Counted from the first letter of the stretch, positions 1-6,999 are shown. The stretch is 10,187 nt of DNA from Sphingomonas sp. (GCA_030146605.1 JASLBO010000370.1:1-10187); one strand, 5' to 3'. Translations and numbers: made by a program. The notes: generated by a model not told the origin, from the letters alone.

Positions 1-1990
1 CTCGATCGCGCATGCCGAGCTCGCCCAGCTCGACAGCGAAGCGGCGGTGCTCGCCAAGGCGACGCGGCCCTCGGGCAAAGACCGGCTGCTCGATCGGCTC
101 AAGGTCGATGCGGGATATGAGCGCGCGCTCGCCGCGGCATTGGGCGACGATCTCGAGGCCGGGCTCGACACCAGTGCCGAACGCTATTGGGCCGGGGCGG
201 AGCCGCTGCCGGGCGATCCCGCCGCGCCGACCGGTACGACGCCGCTTTCGCAACATGTTGCGGCGCCGGCGGGGCTCGCGCGGAGGCTTGCGCAGGTGCT
301 GGTGGCGGAGAGCGATGGCGGCCAGCCGCTCGCTGTCGGGCAGCGGCTGGTGACGCTTGCCGGGGTGCTGCGGCGCTGGGACGGCTATGTCGCGAAATCG
401 GGCGGGGCCGCCGCTGCCGAACGACTCGAGCGGGTCAATCGGCTGACGGCGATCGAGCAGGCGCGGCCGGCGGCGGTGCGCGCGGTGGAGGGGGCGGAAG
501 CCGAACTGGCGCGGATCGACGCGACGATCGCCGGCGCGCGGCGCGCTGCCGCCGAAAGCCGCCGGGTGCTCGATCATGCCGACAATGCCGGACGCGAGGC
601 CGGGCGCGCCGAGGACCGCGCGACGGCGCAGCTCGAACGGCTGGAGGCACAACGCGCCGATCTCGAGACTCGCCGTGCGCGCGTCGCTGCCGAGCAGGAG
701 GAAGCGGCGGGCGAGTGGGCGCGCGCGGAGGGCGTCAAGGCCGCGCTGCCCGATGGCTCGGCGACGCGGGCGCGGGTCGCCGCGCTGTCGACCGAGGCGG
801 AGGTTCGCCGCGGTGCCGCAGCCAATGCGCGGAGCGAGCGCGGCACGCTGGATCGCGAGATCGGGCAAGCGCGCGAGCGGCTCGCCGCTGCCGGTGCCGA
901 GAGCCGGAGCTGGAAGTCGCGCGCAGGCGAAGCGGCGCGGCGCACGACCGAGATGGAGAAACGCGCCGCCGAACTGGCGGAGGAGAGCGCCGCACTTGCC
1001 GCGCGCCCCGCCGAGCTCGACGCCGCAGTGGCCGAAGCCGAGGCGGCGACCGAGGCAGCGCGGGCCGAATCGGCGGCGGCGCAGGCTGCCGAGCGCGACG
1101 CCGAGGCCGCGCTCCGTGCGACCGAAAGCGAGGTTCGCGCCGCCAACGAAGCCCTTGCCGAAGCACGCGAGGCGCGCGCCGGGGCGAGCGCGCGCGCCGA
1201 GAATCAGGAAATGCGCCGGATCGAGATGGGCCGGCTCTCGGGCGAGCGCTTCGAATGCCCGCCGCCTCTGCTGCCCCAGAAAGCGGGGTTCGAGGCGGAA
1301 AGCGTGCGCACCCCGCAGGACGAATCCGCCGCGCATGAGAAGCTCAGCGTCGATCGCGAGCGGATCGGGCCGGTCAACCTGGTGGCAGAAGCCGAACTCG
1401 CCGAACTCGAGGCGGCGTTCACCAGCAATGCGCAGGAGCGCGACGAGCTGGCGCAGGCGGTTGCCCGGCTGCGCGGCTCGATCGGGACCTTGAACCGCGA
1501 GGGACGCCAGCGGCTGCTCGCGGCGTTCGAGGCAGTCGACCTGCATTTCCGGCGGCTGTTCAGCACCTTGTTCGATGGCGGGCAGGCGCATCTCGAGCTG
1601 GTCGATTCGGACGATCCGCTCGAAGCGGGGCTGGAGATCATGGCGCAGCCGCCGGGCAAGAGGCTGCAGTCGCTGACGTTGCTGTCGGGCGGCGAGCAGG
1701 CGTTGACGGCGGTGGCGCTGATCTTCGCGCTGTTCCTGACCAATCCGGCGCCGATCTGCGTGCTCGACGAAGTCGATGCGCCGCTCGACGACGCCAATAT
1801 CGAGCGGTTTTGCGACCTGCTCGAAGTGATGACGCGCGAGACCGCGACGCGCTATCTGATCGTCACCCACAACGCCGCGACGATGAGCCGGATGCACCGG
1901 CTGTTCGGAGTGACGATGATCGAGCGCGGGGTGAGCCGGCTGGTCTCGGTGGACCTTGGCGGGGCGGAGACTTTGCTGGCGGCGGAGTAG
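1..1990 (+). CDS. smc: Chromosome segregation ATPase SMC, 3' part (N-terminus beyond left edge)
   Basis: This is the C-terminal part of the SMC subunit of the bacterial condensin, which binds and organises DNA with ScpA/ScpB. The frame is open from base 2, so the GTG at 47 is internal. About 662 codons are present of a protein usually near 1150 residues; the N-terminal head with Walker A lies outside. In order there are: a hinge-like domain (about codons 23-135, with GYERALAAALGD and later RRWDGY); a long Ala/Arg/Glu-rich coiled coil (to about base 1230); a proline-containing break (ECPPPLLPQKAGF, about 1254-1290); the IGPVNLVAEAE segment entering the head (about 1365); the ABC signature LSGGE (1682-1696); Walker B ICVLDE followed by VDAPLDD (from 1754); and a VTHN switch histidine (about 1861). 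These head motifs make the identification firm. The TAG stop is at 1988-1990. The gene converges on the minus-strand glycosyltransferase. Confidence 0.96.
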   Translation, partial: SIAHAELAQLDSEAAVLAKATRPSGKDRLLDRLKVDAGYERALAAALGDDLEAGLDTSAERYWAGAEPLPGDPAAPTGTTPLSQHVAAPAGLARRLAQVLVAESDGGQPLAVGQRLVTLAGVLRRWDGYVAKSGGAAAAERLERVNRLTAIEQARPAAVRAVEGAEAELARIDATIAGARRAAAESRRVLDHADNAGREAGRAEDRATAQLERLEAQRADLETRRARVAAEQEEAAGEWARAEGVKAALPDGSATRARVAALSTEAEVRRGAAANARSERGTLDREIGQARERLAAAGAESRSWKSRAGEAARRTTEMEKRAAELAEESAALAARPAELDAAVAEAEAATEAARAESAAAQAAERDAEAALRATESEVRAANEALAEAREARAGASARAENQEMRRIEMGRLSGERFECPPPLLPQKAGFEAESVRTPQDESAAHEKLSVDRERIGPVNLVAEAELAELEAAFTSNAQERDELAQAVARLRGSIGTLNREGRQRLLAAFEAVDLHFRRLFSTLFDGGQAHLELVDSDDPLEAGLEIMAQPPGKRLQSLTLLSGGEQALTAVALIFALFLTNPAPICVLDEVDAPLDDANIERFCDLLEVMTRETATRYLIVTHNAATMSRMHRLFGVTMIERGVSRLVSVDLGGAETLLAAE

Positions 1991-2008
1991 GGTTTCGGGG
2001 GACCGTTT

Positions 2009-2144
2009 CCCTCTCCCCTTGTGGGAGAGGGAGGGAGCCGATGAAATCGGCGGAAGGGTGAGGGGGTGTGAGACTCAGTCCCCCTCATCCTTCCCACTCG
2101 CTGCGCGAGCGGGCCCCTTCCTTCTCCCACAAGGGGAGAAGGAG
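2009..2144. repeat. Intergenic palindromic repeat element (REP/BIME-like), about 136 bp
   Basis: The gap between smc and the convergent glycosyltransferase is almost filled by an imperfect palindrome. Its ends are two related hairpins: 2009-2017 pairs with 2023-2031, and 2120-2128 pairs with 2134-2142. Next to the left end is a perfect 6-bp hairpin (2037-2042 with 2046-2051, loop GAA). The centre is a 15-bp stem (2052-2066 with 2080-2094, one G-T wobble). The right arm has CTCGC (2097-2101) pairing with GCGAG (2105-2109), extended by CCC/GGG at 2093-2095 and 2111-2113. The left half resembles the reverse complement of the right half along most of its length, so both strands fold alike. The element stops one base before the glycosyltransferase stop codon. 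Such elements are common between sphingomonad genes; membership in a named family was not checked. Confidence 0.8.
2052..2094. terminator. Probable bidirectional terminator hairpin
   Basis: A 15-bp GC-rich stem (2052-2066 with 2080-2094) encloses a 13-base loop between two convergent genes. No clean T-run follows on either strand, so it is not a classical Rho-independent terminator by itself. Position and stability suggest it stops or protects the 3' ends of both the smc and the glycosyltransferase transcripts. It forms the core of the larger repeat at 2009-2144. Confidence 0.45.
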
Positions 2145-2145
2145 T

Positions 2146-3147
2146 TCAGGACAGGACCCGCTCGTAGAGGGCGATGTATTTGTCGGCCATTGCCTCGACG
2201 GAGAAGTGATCCGCGATGCGTTTGCGACAGGCGGCGCGATCGATCTGGGTGACGCGGTCGATCGCCGCGATCGCCGCATCGGCCGAGCCTATCAAGATCC
2301 CGCTCTCCGGGGTGATCAGCTCGGGCATGCTGCCGCGATCGATCGCGATCACCGGAGTGCCGCAGGCCATTGCCTCGATCACCGACAGCCCGAAGGGCTC
2401 GTCGAAGCTGATCAAGTGGAGCAGTGCCCGGGCGCCGCCGAGCGCCTTCAACCGCGCCTCTCCGCCGACCGCGCCGTGATAGACGATGCGGTCGTTCAGG
2501 TGCGGCTTCACCTCGCGCTCGAAATAGCCCTGATCCTGGACGATGCCGTAGAGGTCGAGCCGGCGGCCGGTGGCCTGCGCGACATAGATCGCCTCTTTCG
2601 CCCCCTTGTCGGGATGCATGCGGCCGAAGAACAGCAGGTCGTCGCTGCCCTCGGCGTCGAACGGGAATTCGTCGAGGCGGATGCCGTGGTGGATCGTCGC
2701 GGCGTATTTCAGCGACGGGTGGCGATCGGCCTCGCTGATCGCGACGAAATGCACGCGATCCTCGAACGGCTTGTACATCGGCAGGATGCGATCCGAGGAG
2801 AAGCCGTGGATCGTCGTCACCATCGGCGTGTCGATCAGCGGGGTGTAGGCGTGTGCGGGGAAATCGGCCTGATTGTGGATCAGATCGAACTCGTGCGCCC
2901 GGGCGAAGAGATGCGACTGATGGGCATATTCCCAGACCTTGGCATCGATCGCGGGGTCTTCCTCATAGCCGCGCGGGACCACGCCGGCGAGCGTGCCCGC
3001 GGTCTCCGAATCCTGCGTGGCGAACAGCGTCACGTCGACTCCCCGCGCGACCAAGGCCTCGGTAAGCAGGCTCGTCACCAATTCCCACGGGCCATAATGC
3101 CGCGGCGGCGTGCGCCACGCGATCGGCGCCAGCATTGCGATCTTCAT
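2146..3147 (-). CDS. GT4-family glycosyltransferase (GT-B fold)
   Basis: A 333-residue retaining glycosyltransferase expected to move a sugar from a nucleotide-sugar donor to an unknown acceptor. It has no signal peptide or membrane span, so it is probably cytoplasmic. The N-terminal Rossmann half starts MKIAMLAPIAWRTPP with YGPWE near residue 18. The C-terminal half carries FFGRMHPDKG (residues 173-182; Arg176 and Lys181 are the usual donor-phosphate contacts) and the EX7E motif as FDEPFGLSVIEAM (Glu250 and Glu258), followed by CGTPVIA. These features define the GT4 family; donor and acceptor cannot be read from them. The ATG overlaps the stop of the upstream GH13 gene by four bases (ATGA) and no strong ribosome site precedes it, so translation is probably coupled. 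It is the last gene of the run and ends against the palindromic repeat. Confidence 0.9.
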   Translation of the reverse strand: MKIAMLAPIAWRTPPRHYGPWELVTSLLTEALVARGVDVTLFATQDSETAGTLAGVVPRGYEEDPAIDAKVWEYAHQSHLFARAHEFDLIHNQADFPAHAYTPLIDTPMVTTIHGFSSDRILPMYKPFEDRVHFVAISEADRHPSLKYAATIHHGIRLDEFPFDAEGSDDLLFFGRMHPDKGAKEAIYVAQATGRRLDLYGIVQDQGYFEREVKPHLNDRIVYHGAVGGEARLKALGGARALLHLISFDEPFGLSVIEAMACGTPVIAIDRGSMPELITPESGILIGSADAAIAAIDRVTQIDRAACRKRIADHFSVEAMADKYIALYERVLS

Positions 3148-4712
3148 CCGAGAATATAGCCTTCATTGGGGCCGAGAATGGCGGGATCGCCGCCGGTGCC
3201 GGTGGTGCGCAGAACCGACAATCCCTCGGCCCATTCGGGTATCGCGAAGCTCTGGGGCGTGTCGCCGAGGTTTAGCACAATCAGCAGGCGTTCGTCGCCG
3301 CTGCGGCGCTCATAGGCAAGCAGACTTCCGGCGCATTCGATCGGCAGCCAGTCGCCCGACGACAGCGCCGCGCGGGATCGACGGAGCGCGAGCAGATCGT
3401 GATGGAGGCGCCACATCGAATGCGGATCGTCGCGCTGGGCGGCGAGATTGCGCGTCTGCCAGTCGTGGTGGAGCGGCAGCCACGGCGCGCCGGTCGAGAA
3501 GCCGGCATTAATGCTCGCATCCCAGGCCATCGGCGTGCGCACCGGATCGCGGCCGAGGCCGATGCCGGGCTCGCGCAGCTCGCGCGGATCCTGGACCTGA
3601 TCGGGCGGAATCGTGACATCGGCCATGCCGATCTCGTCGCCATAATAGATTGTCGGGGTGCCGCGCAGGGTGAGGAGCAGCATCGCCGCTACCCGCGCCT
3701 GTGCAGCGCCGAAGCGCGTGGCGGCGCGCGGTCGATCGTGGTTGCCGAGCACCCAATTGGGCCAGCCGCCTGCCGGCAGCGCGGCTTCGTAATCGGCGAT
3801 CAGTTGCGCAAGGCTGCGCGCCTCCCACGGCGCGTCGATCAGCTGGAAGTTGAAGGGCAGATGCACGCCGGGCTCGCCTTCGCCGTAATAGGCCATCAGC
3901 CGATCGACGGGCAGGTAGATCTCGCCGATCAGGACGCGTTCGGAATAGCCATCGGCAATGCGGCGCATGTCGGCGGCGATACCGTGGACCTCGGGCTGGT
4001 CGGTCGAATGGAGCTGGAGCACCCGATGCATCTCGCCCATCGCCGGGGTGTAGGCCGGGTTTGCGGGATTGTCGGGGAAGTCGGGGTGCTTGATCATGTG
4101 CCACAGCACGTCGATGCGGAAGCCGTCGACCCCGCGATCGAACCAGAAACGCAGCACGTCGAGCATCGCCTTGCGCAATTCCGGGTTGCGCCAGTTGAGG
4201 TCGGGCTGCTCCTTGAGGAAGGCGTGGTAATAATATTGGCCGGTAGCCGCGTCATATTCCCACGCCGGGCCGCCGAAGTCGCTGATCCAGTTATTGGGCG
4301 GGCCGCCGTCCGGGGCGGGATCGCGCCAGATGTACCAGTCGCGCCTGGGATTGTCGCGCGAGGCGCGGCTTTCGAGGAACCAGGGATGCTGGTCCGAGCT
4401 GTGATTGGGGACGAAATCGAGGAGAAGCTTGAGCCCGCGATCGTGCGCCGCCTTCAGCAGCGAGTCGAAATCGTCGAGCGTGCCGAAGCGCGAATCGATG
4501 CCGGTGTAATCGGCGACGTCATAGCCGAAATCGGCCATCGGCGAGGGATAGAGGGGCGAGATCCAGATCGCGTCGATTCCGAGCGCGACGAGGTCGTCGA
4601 GCCGGGACTCGATGCCCTTGAGGTCGCCGATGCCGTCGCCGTTCGAGTCCTGAAACGAACGCGGGTAGATCTGGTAGATGACGCCGTGCTGCCACCAGCG
4701 GGGTTCGGTCAT
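3144..4712 (-). CDS. GH13 alpha-glucosidase-type glycoside hydrolase (GH13_23-like)
   Basis: A 522-residue retaining alpha-glycosidase of the alpha-amylase clan, most like bacterial alpha-glucosidases acting on short alpha-glucosides. All four conserved regions are visible: DFVPNHSS (residues 99-106), GFRIDVLWH (197-205, nucleophile Asp201), LIGEIYLP (261-268, acid/base Glu264) and VLGNHDRPR (321-329, His325-Asp326). The N-terminal WWQHGVIYQIYPRSFQDSNGDGIGD block and the QDPRELREP and GRDPVRTPM segments fit the oligo-1,6-glucosidase/alpha-glucosidase group. No signal peptide is seen, so it is probably cytoplasmic. The start is ATG at 4712, with an AGAGGA-type ribosome site (complement of 4722-4727) nine bases upstream. 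The stop overlaps the glycosyltransferase start. A transglycosylating role (for example a sucrose or trehalulose-type enzyme) cannot be excluded. Confidence 0.92.
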   Translation of the reverse strand: MTEPRWWQHGVIYQIYPRSFQDSNGDGIGDLKGIESRLDDLVALGIDAIWISPLYPSPMADFGYDVADYTGIDSRFGTLDDFDSLLKAAHDRGLKLLLDFVPNHSSDQHPWFLESRASRDNPRRDWYIWRDPAPDGGPPNNWISDFGGPAWEYDAATGQYYYHAFLKEQPDLNWRNPELRKAMLDVLRFWFDRGVDGFRIDVLWHMIKHPDFPDNPANPAYTPAMGEMHRVLQLHSTDQPEVHGIAADMRRIADGYSERVLIGEIYLPVDRLMAYYGEGEPGVHLPFNFQLIDAPWEARSLAQLIADYEAALPAGGWPNWVLGNHDRPRAATRFGAAQARVAAMLLLTLRGTPTIYYGDEIGMADVTIPPDQVQDPRELREPGIGLGRDPVRTPMAWDASINAGFSTGAPWLPLHHDWQTRNLAAQRDDPHSMWRLHHDLLALRRSRAALSSGDWLPIECAGSLLAYERRSGDERLLIVLNLGDTPQSFAIPEWAEGLSVLRTTGTGGDPAILGPNEGYILG

Positions 4713-4738
4713 TGTGCGGCATCCTCTCGGTACGCGTA

Positions 4739-4841
4739 CCCCTCCCGCTTGCGGGAGGGGTCGGGGGAGGGGGCATCAACAAGCCGATGGGCTGGTGTGA
4801 CGTACAGCCCCTCCCCTAACCCCTCCCGCAAGCGGAAGGGG
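4739..4841. repeat. Second palindromic repeat element inside the sugar gene run, about 103 bp
   Basis: The 148-base gap between the GH130 and GH13 genes holds an element with inverted ends about 34 bases long. Each end is itself a hairpin: 4739-4748 pairs with 4751-4760 (ten perfect pairs around TT), and 4820-4829 pairs with 4832-4841 (one mismatch). The inner G- and C-runs also pair (4764-4772 with 4808-4816), leaving a loop that contains a small AGCC/GGCT stem (4782-4793). The plan of terminal hairpins around a central stem is the same as in the element at 2009-2144, but the sequence differs (CCCTCCCGC-type instead of CTCTCCCC-type), so the two look like separate subfamilies. It may attenuate transcription from GH130 into GH13 or stabilise the upstream mRNA. 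Confidence 0.8.
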
Positions 4842-4860
4842 GACTTTGTGGTCCTGCTTG

Positions 4861-5982
4861 TCACCGGAACCGCTCCTTCGGGATGTGGGTGATCCGGCAG
4901 GCCAGGTCCGCCTCGCCGCCCGCGACGATGTAGCGATCCCCCGCGTCCGCAATCCCGGTAGTGAAGGCGACCGGGGTCGGCAGATACATCTGGTGCGCGA
5001 TTTCCGCGGTGAGCGCCGGGTTCGCCTCGATCAGCGGCACCTCGTCCTCCAGCCGCAGGATCCTCGACGGATCGTCGCGATCGAGCAGTGCCCAGAAGCT
5101 GCGATAGATGCCGACGCTCCCGCGCTTCTCGACGCCGTGATAGATCATCATCCAGCCCTCCGGCGTCAGCACCGGCTGGCTGCCGCCGCCGATCCGCTGG
5201 GTGGCACTGGTGCCCTTGCGCGCGCGGATGCCCGGAGTGTCGAGCGGCTTCCAGTGGAGGCCGTCGGGCGATTGCGCGATGTTGATCGACGGGCCGCCGA
5301 GCCAGGGGCTGTCCTCGGGATAGGCGAAATAGCATTCGCCCAGGGGGCGGGTGAGCGCCATGAACTTGCCGGCCACCTTGCCCTCGAACAGGATCATGTC
5401 CTTGTTCTGGTGATCGAGGACCACGCCGAGCAATTCGTAATCGAGCCCGTTCGCCGAGCGGTACATCGCGGTGCAGTGGCGTTCGGCCGAGACGCCACAG
5501 ACGGTCATCCAGTATTGGCCGTCGATCCTGGTGATGCGGGCGTCCTCGACGCCGTAATCCATATAGCCGGCGCTGGGCTGGATCGCTTTGTCGTAGTGGA
5601 TCCCGACGATATTGCGCCCTTCGCCATCGAGCTCGACCGGGAGCAGCCACGAGAGCGAGGTGAGCCCGAGCAGCCGCGGATTGCGGTCCTTGAGCGCGAA
5701 CTGGCGCGGATCGTCCATGTCGATCTGGTGGACGGGGTGACGATCGAGAACATAGCCGCCCGGCGTCCAGCGGATCGCGCGTGCGCAGTCGGTGTGGACC
5801 GGGTCCTGCAGCGCCTCGGCGACGCGGACCATCAGCAACAGATTGCCGCTCGGCAGTCGGGTGAAGCCGGGGTTGAACGCGCCGAGCACATGCGTCGGCT
5901 CGTCGACTCCGCGGCGCAGCGGCGAGCGGGAAAGGTCGACATCGTCAGGGCGGAAGATCAGATAGTCGTCGCGGTCGGGCAT
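4861..5982 (-). CDS. GH130-family glycosidase / glycoside phosphorylase-like protein
   Basis: A 373-residue five-bladed beta-propeller enzyme of the GH130 (PH1107-related) type. Members are beta-mannoside phosphorylases or beta-1,2-mannosidases. Visible family motifs are FNPGFTRLPSGNLLLMVR (residues 36-53), GVEDARIT (144-151, with the conserved EDxR acidic pair), KDMILFEGK (194-202), MALTRP (208-213), GWMMIYHGVE (276-285) and a FWALLDRDDPSRILR block (296-310). The usual HRP of phosphorylases reads TRP here, and the usual C-terminal YYGAAD reads VAGGEAD. It is therefore an atypical member, and hydrolase versus phosphorylase is undecided. The ATG at 5982 is chosen because it has a strong ribosome site and follows the lipoprotein stop by 13 bases; an upstream in-frame start near 6048 would overlap the lipoprotein gene. 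No signal peptide is seen. It lies upstream of the GH13 and GT4 genes. Confidence 0.88.
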   Translation of the reverse strand: MPDRDDYLIFRPDDVDLSRSPLRRGVDEPTHVLGAFNPGFTRLPSGNLLLMVRVAEALQDPVHTDCARAIRWTPGGYVLDRHPVHQIDMDDPRQFALKDRNPRLLGLTSLSWLLPVELDGEGRNIVGIHYDKAIQPSAGYMDYGVEDARITRIDGQYWMTVCGVSAERHCTAMYRSANGLDYELLGVVLDHQNKDMILFEGKVAGKFMALTRPLGECYFAYPEDSPWLGGPSINIAQSPDGLHWKPLDTPGIRARKGTSATQRIGGGSQPVLTPEGWMMIYHGVEKRGSVGIYRSFWALLDRDDPSRILRLEDEVPLIEANPALTAEIAHQMYLPTPVAFTTGIADAGDRYIVAGGEADLACRITHIPKERFR

Positions 5983-5985
5983 CTG

Positions 5986-5993
5986 CCCCCCTT
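5986..5993 (-). promoter_or_regulatory. Ribosome binding site of the GH130 gene
   Basis: The minus strand reads AAGGGGGG, then CAG, then the ATG at 5982. The AAGG core is seven bases from the start codon. The site lies between the lipoprotein stop (5998-5996) and the GH130 ATG, and it decides the start at 5982 over the longer in-frame extension to 6048. Confidence 0.7.
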
Positions 5994-5995
5994 GG

Positions 5996-6718
5996 TCAGC
6001 AGCCGGGAATCTGGCTCTCGCCGCCCTCGAGCACGAAGCGGTCGCCACGGCGAACGTATCGCTCGGCGAACGATCGGGTTCCCTCGTAGCGCACCGTGAA
6101 GCTGCGGTCGCGGACGATATCGGTGACGCTGCCGGTCAGCGATTGCGGATTGTCCTGCTCCATGCCGCTATCGTCGAAAAGCGTGGTGATGCTGGCGAGG
6201 CGGGCGGGACCAGTGGGGCGCAATTCGATCAGGTCGGTGTCGCTGACGGTACAGCCCTGCCAGGTGCCGCCGCCCTCGACCACCAGCACCGGCAGCGTGG
6301 CGAACTTGTCCGAGACCGCCCATTTGGCGAGATCGCCGAAGCTGCCGCTCATCGCCGCTTCGGGATATGCCCTGGCGAGGGCGAAGCGGCCGTCCTGCTC
6401 GCGCAGATAATAGGCCGCGATTACGCCGCCTTCGGGATGGCCCGCGTCAGGGGCGTGGCCGTGGCGCAGCAGCACCAGGCCGAAGGGGGTGTCGAGGAGC
6501 TTGTCGTCCTTGCCGAATGCATAGCGGCCGTCGCCCGCGGGGACCAGGCGGACTGCGTCGGAGAGCCGTTGGGCAGGCGATCGCGGCGCCGGGCTGGCCG
6601 TCGCCGCTGATTTCGGGGTCGCGCGATGCTTTGGTTCCGGCGCCTTGAGCGGCGTCGCGTCGCAGCCCGCGAGCAGCGCCGCGGCCGCCGCGAGCGAGGC
6701 ACATGCGCCGCGGATCAT
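5996..6718 (-). CDS. Putative lipoprotein of unknown function
   Basis: I do not recognise a family for this 240-residue protein. It starts with a short lipoprotein signal (MIRGACASLAAAAALLAGC); the lipobox LAGC puts the lipidated cysteine at residue 19, with Asp at +2. In E. coli that Asp would retain the protein in the inner membrane, but the rule is uncertain in alphaproteobacteria. Residues 22-50 form a Pro/Ala/Lys-rich linker. The rest (about 52-240) looks like a beta-rich soluble domain with GRYAFGKDDKLLDTPFG, VVEGGGTWQGC and a C-terminal GESQIPGC. Cys156 and the terminal Cys240 could form a disulfide in the periplasm. Its ATG overlaps the chorismate mutase stop (ATGA) without a clear ribosome site, suggesting translational coupling. 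The GH130 gene follows 13 bases after its stop, so it may serve the same envelope or sugar process, but that is only context. Confidence 0.75.
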   Translation of the reverse strand: MIRGACASLAAAAALLAGCDATPLKAPEPKHRATPKSAATASPAPRSPAQRLSDAVRLVPAGDGRYAFGKDDKLLDTPFGLVLLRHGHAPDAGHPEGGVIAAYYLREQDGRFALARAYPEAAMSGSFGDLAKWAVSDKFATLPVLVVEGGGTWQGCTVSDTDLIELRPTGPARLASITTLFDDSGMEQDNPQSLTGSVTDIVRDRSFTVRYEGTRSFAERYVRRGDRFVLEGGESQIPGC

Positions 6719-6999
6719 ACGCCGTCGCGCAATCGCTCGTGGTGGCGGATCACTTCGTCGATGATGAAGCGGAGGAACTTCTCGGAGAATTCCGGGTCGA
6801 GATCGGCCTGGTTCGCCAGCGCGCGCAGCCGGGCGATCTGCGCCTCCTCGCGGGTGGGATCGGCCGGGGGCAGGCTGTGCGTCGCCTTGTAGGCGCCGAC
6901 CGCCTGGGTGATCTTGAAGCGCTCGGCGAGCATGTGGATCAGCGCGGCATCGATATTGTCGATGCTCTGGCGGAAGCGGTTGAGCGTCTCGTCGGGCAT
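6715..6999 (-). CDS. Chorismate mutase, AroQ class, monofunctional
   Basis: A 94-residue all-helical enzyme that rearranges chorismate to prephenate, the first step toward phenylalanine and tyrosine. It aligns by eye with the mutase domain of E. coli PheA: Arg10 (FRQSIDNID), Arg27 (LAERF), Lys38 (GAYK), Asp47, Arg50 and Glu51 (DPTREEAQ) match the catalytic Arg11, Arg28, Lys39, Asp48, Arg51 and Glu52. The position of Gln88 falls in VIRHHE and seems to be His; this ending is familiar from other alphaproteobacterial short mutases. No dehydratase or dehydrogenase domain is fused and no signal peptide is seen, so it is cytoplasmic. The ATG at 6999 is preferred over a TTG extension to 7035 because an AGAGG site (complement of 7005-7009) lies five bases upstream. 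It heads the minus-strand run and overlaps the lipoprotein gene by four bases. Confidence 0.92.
   Translation of the reverse strand: MPDETLNRFRQSIDNIDAALIHMLAERFKITQAVGAYKATHSLPPADPTREEAQIARLRALANQADLDPEFSEKFLRFIIDEVIRHHERLRDGV

Noticed and set aside
1254..1290. Proline-rich break in the SMC coiled coil as a possible insertion or frameshift
   Set aside because: The frame is continuous into the head domain, and a similar Cys-Pro-rich segment is familiar from alphaproteobacterial SMC proteins.
2009..2144. CRISPR repeat or insertion-sequence end
   Set aside because: There is no spaced direct-repeat array, no transposase gene and no clear target-site duplication. The structure is that of a REP-like palindrome.
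2068..3159. 363-codon open frame on the plus strand opposite the glycosyltransferase
   Set aside because: It begins inside the palindromic repeat and mirrors a clear GT4 gene, so it is a high-GC shadow.
3399..4892. 497-codon open frame on the plus strand opposite GH13
   Set aside because: The opposite strand encodes a complete GH13 enzyme with all catalytic motifs. Long antisense open frames are expected at this GC content, and the translation shows no recognisable domain.
5983..6048. N-terminal extension of the GH130 protein
   Set aside because: The 22 extra residues do not look like family sequence and would overlap the lipoprotein gene by more than 50 bases. The ATG at 5982 has a strong ribosome site.
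4846..6099. 417-codon open frame on the plus strand opposite GH130
   Set aside because: It mirrors the GH130 gene and runs past both of its ends. Its translation is low-complexity Arg/Ala/Val-rich sequence without motifs.
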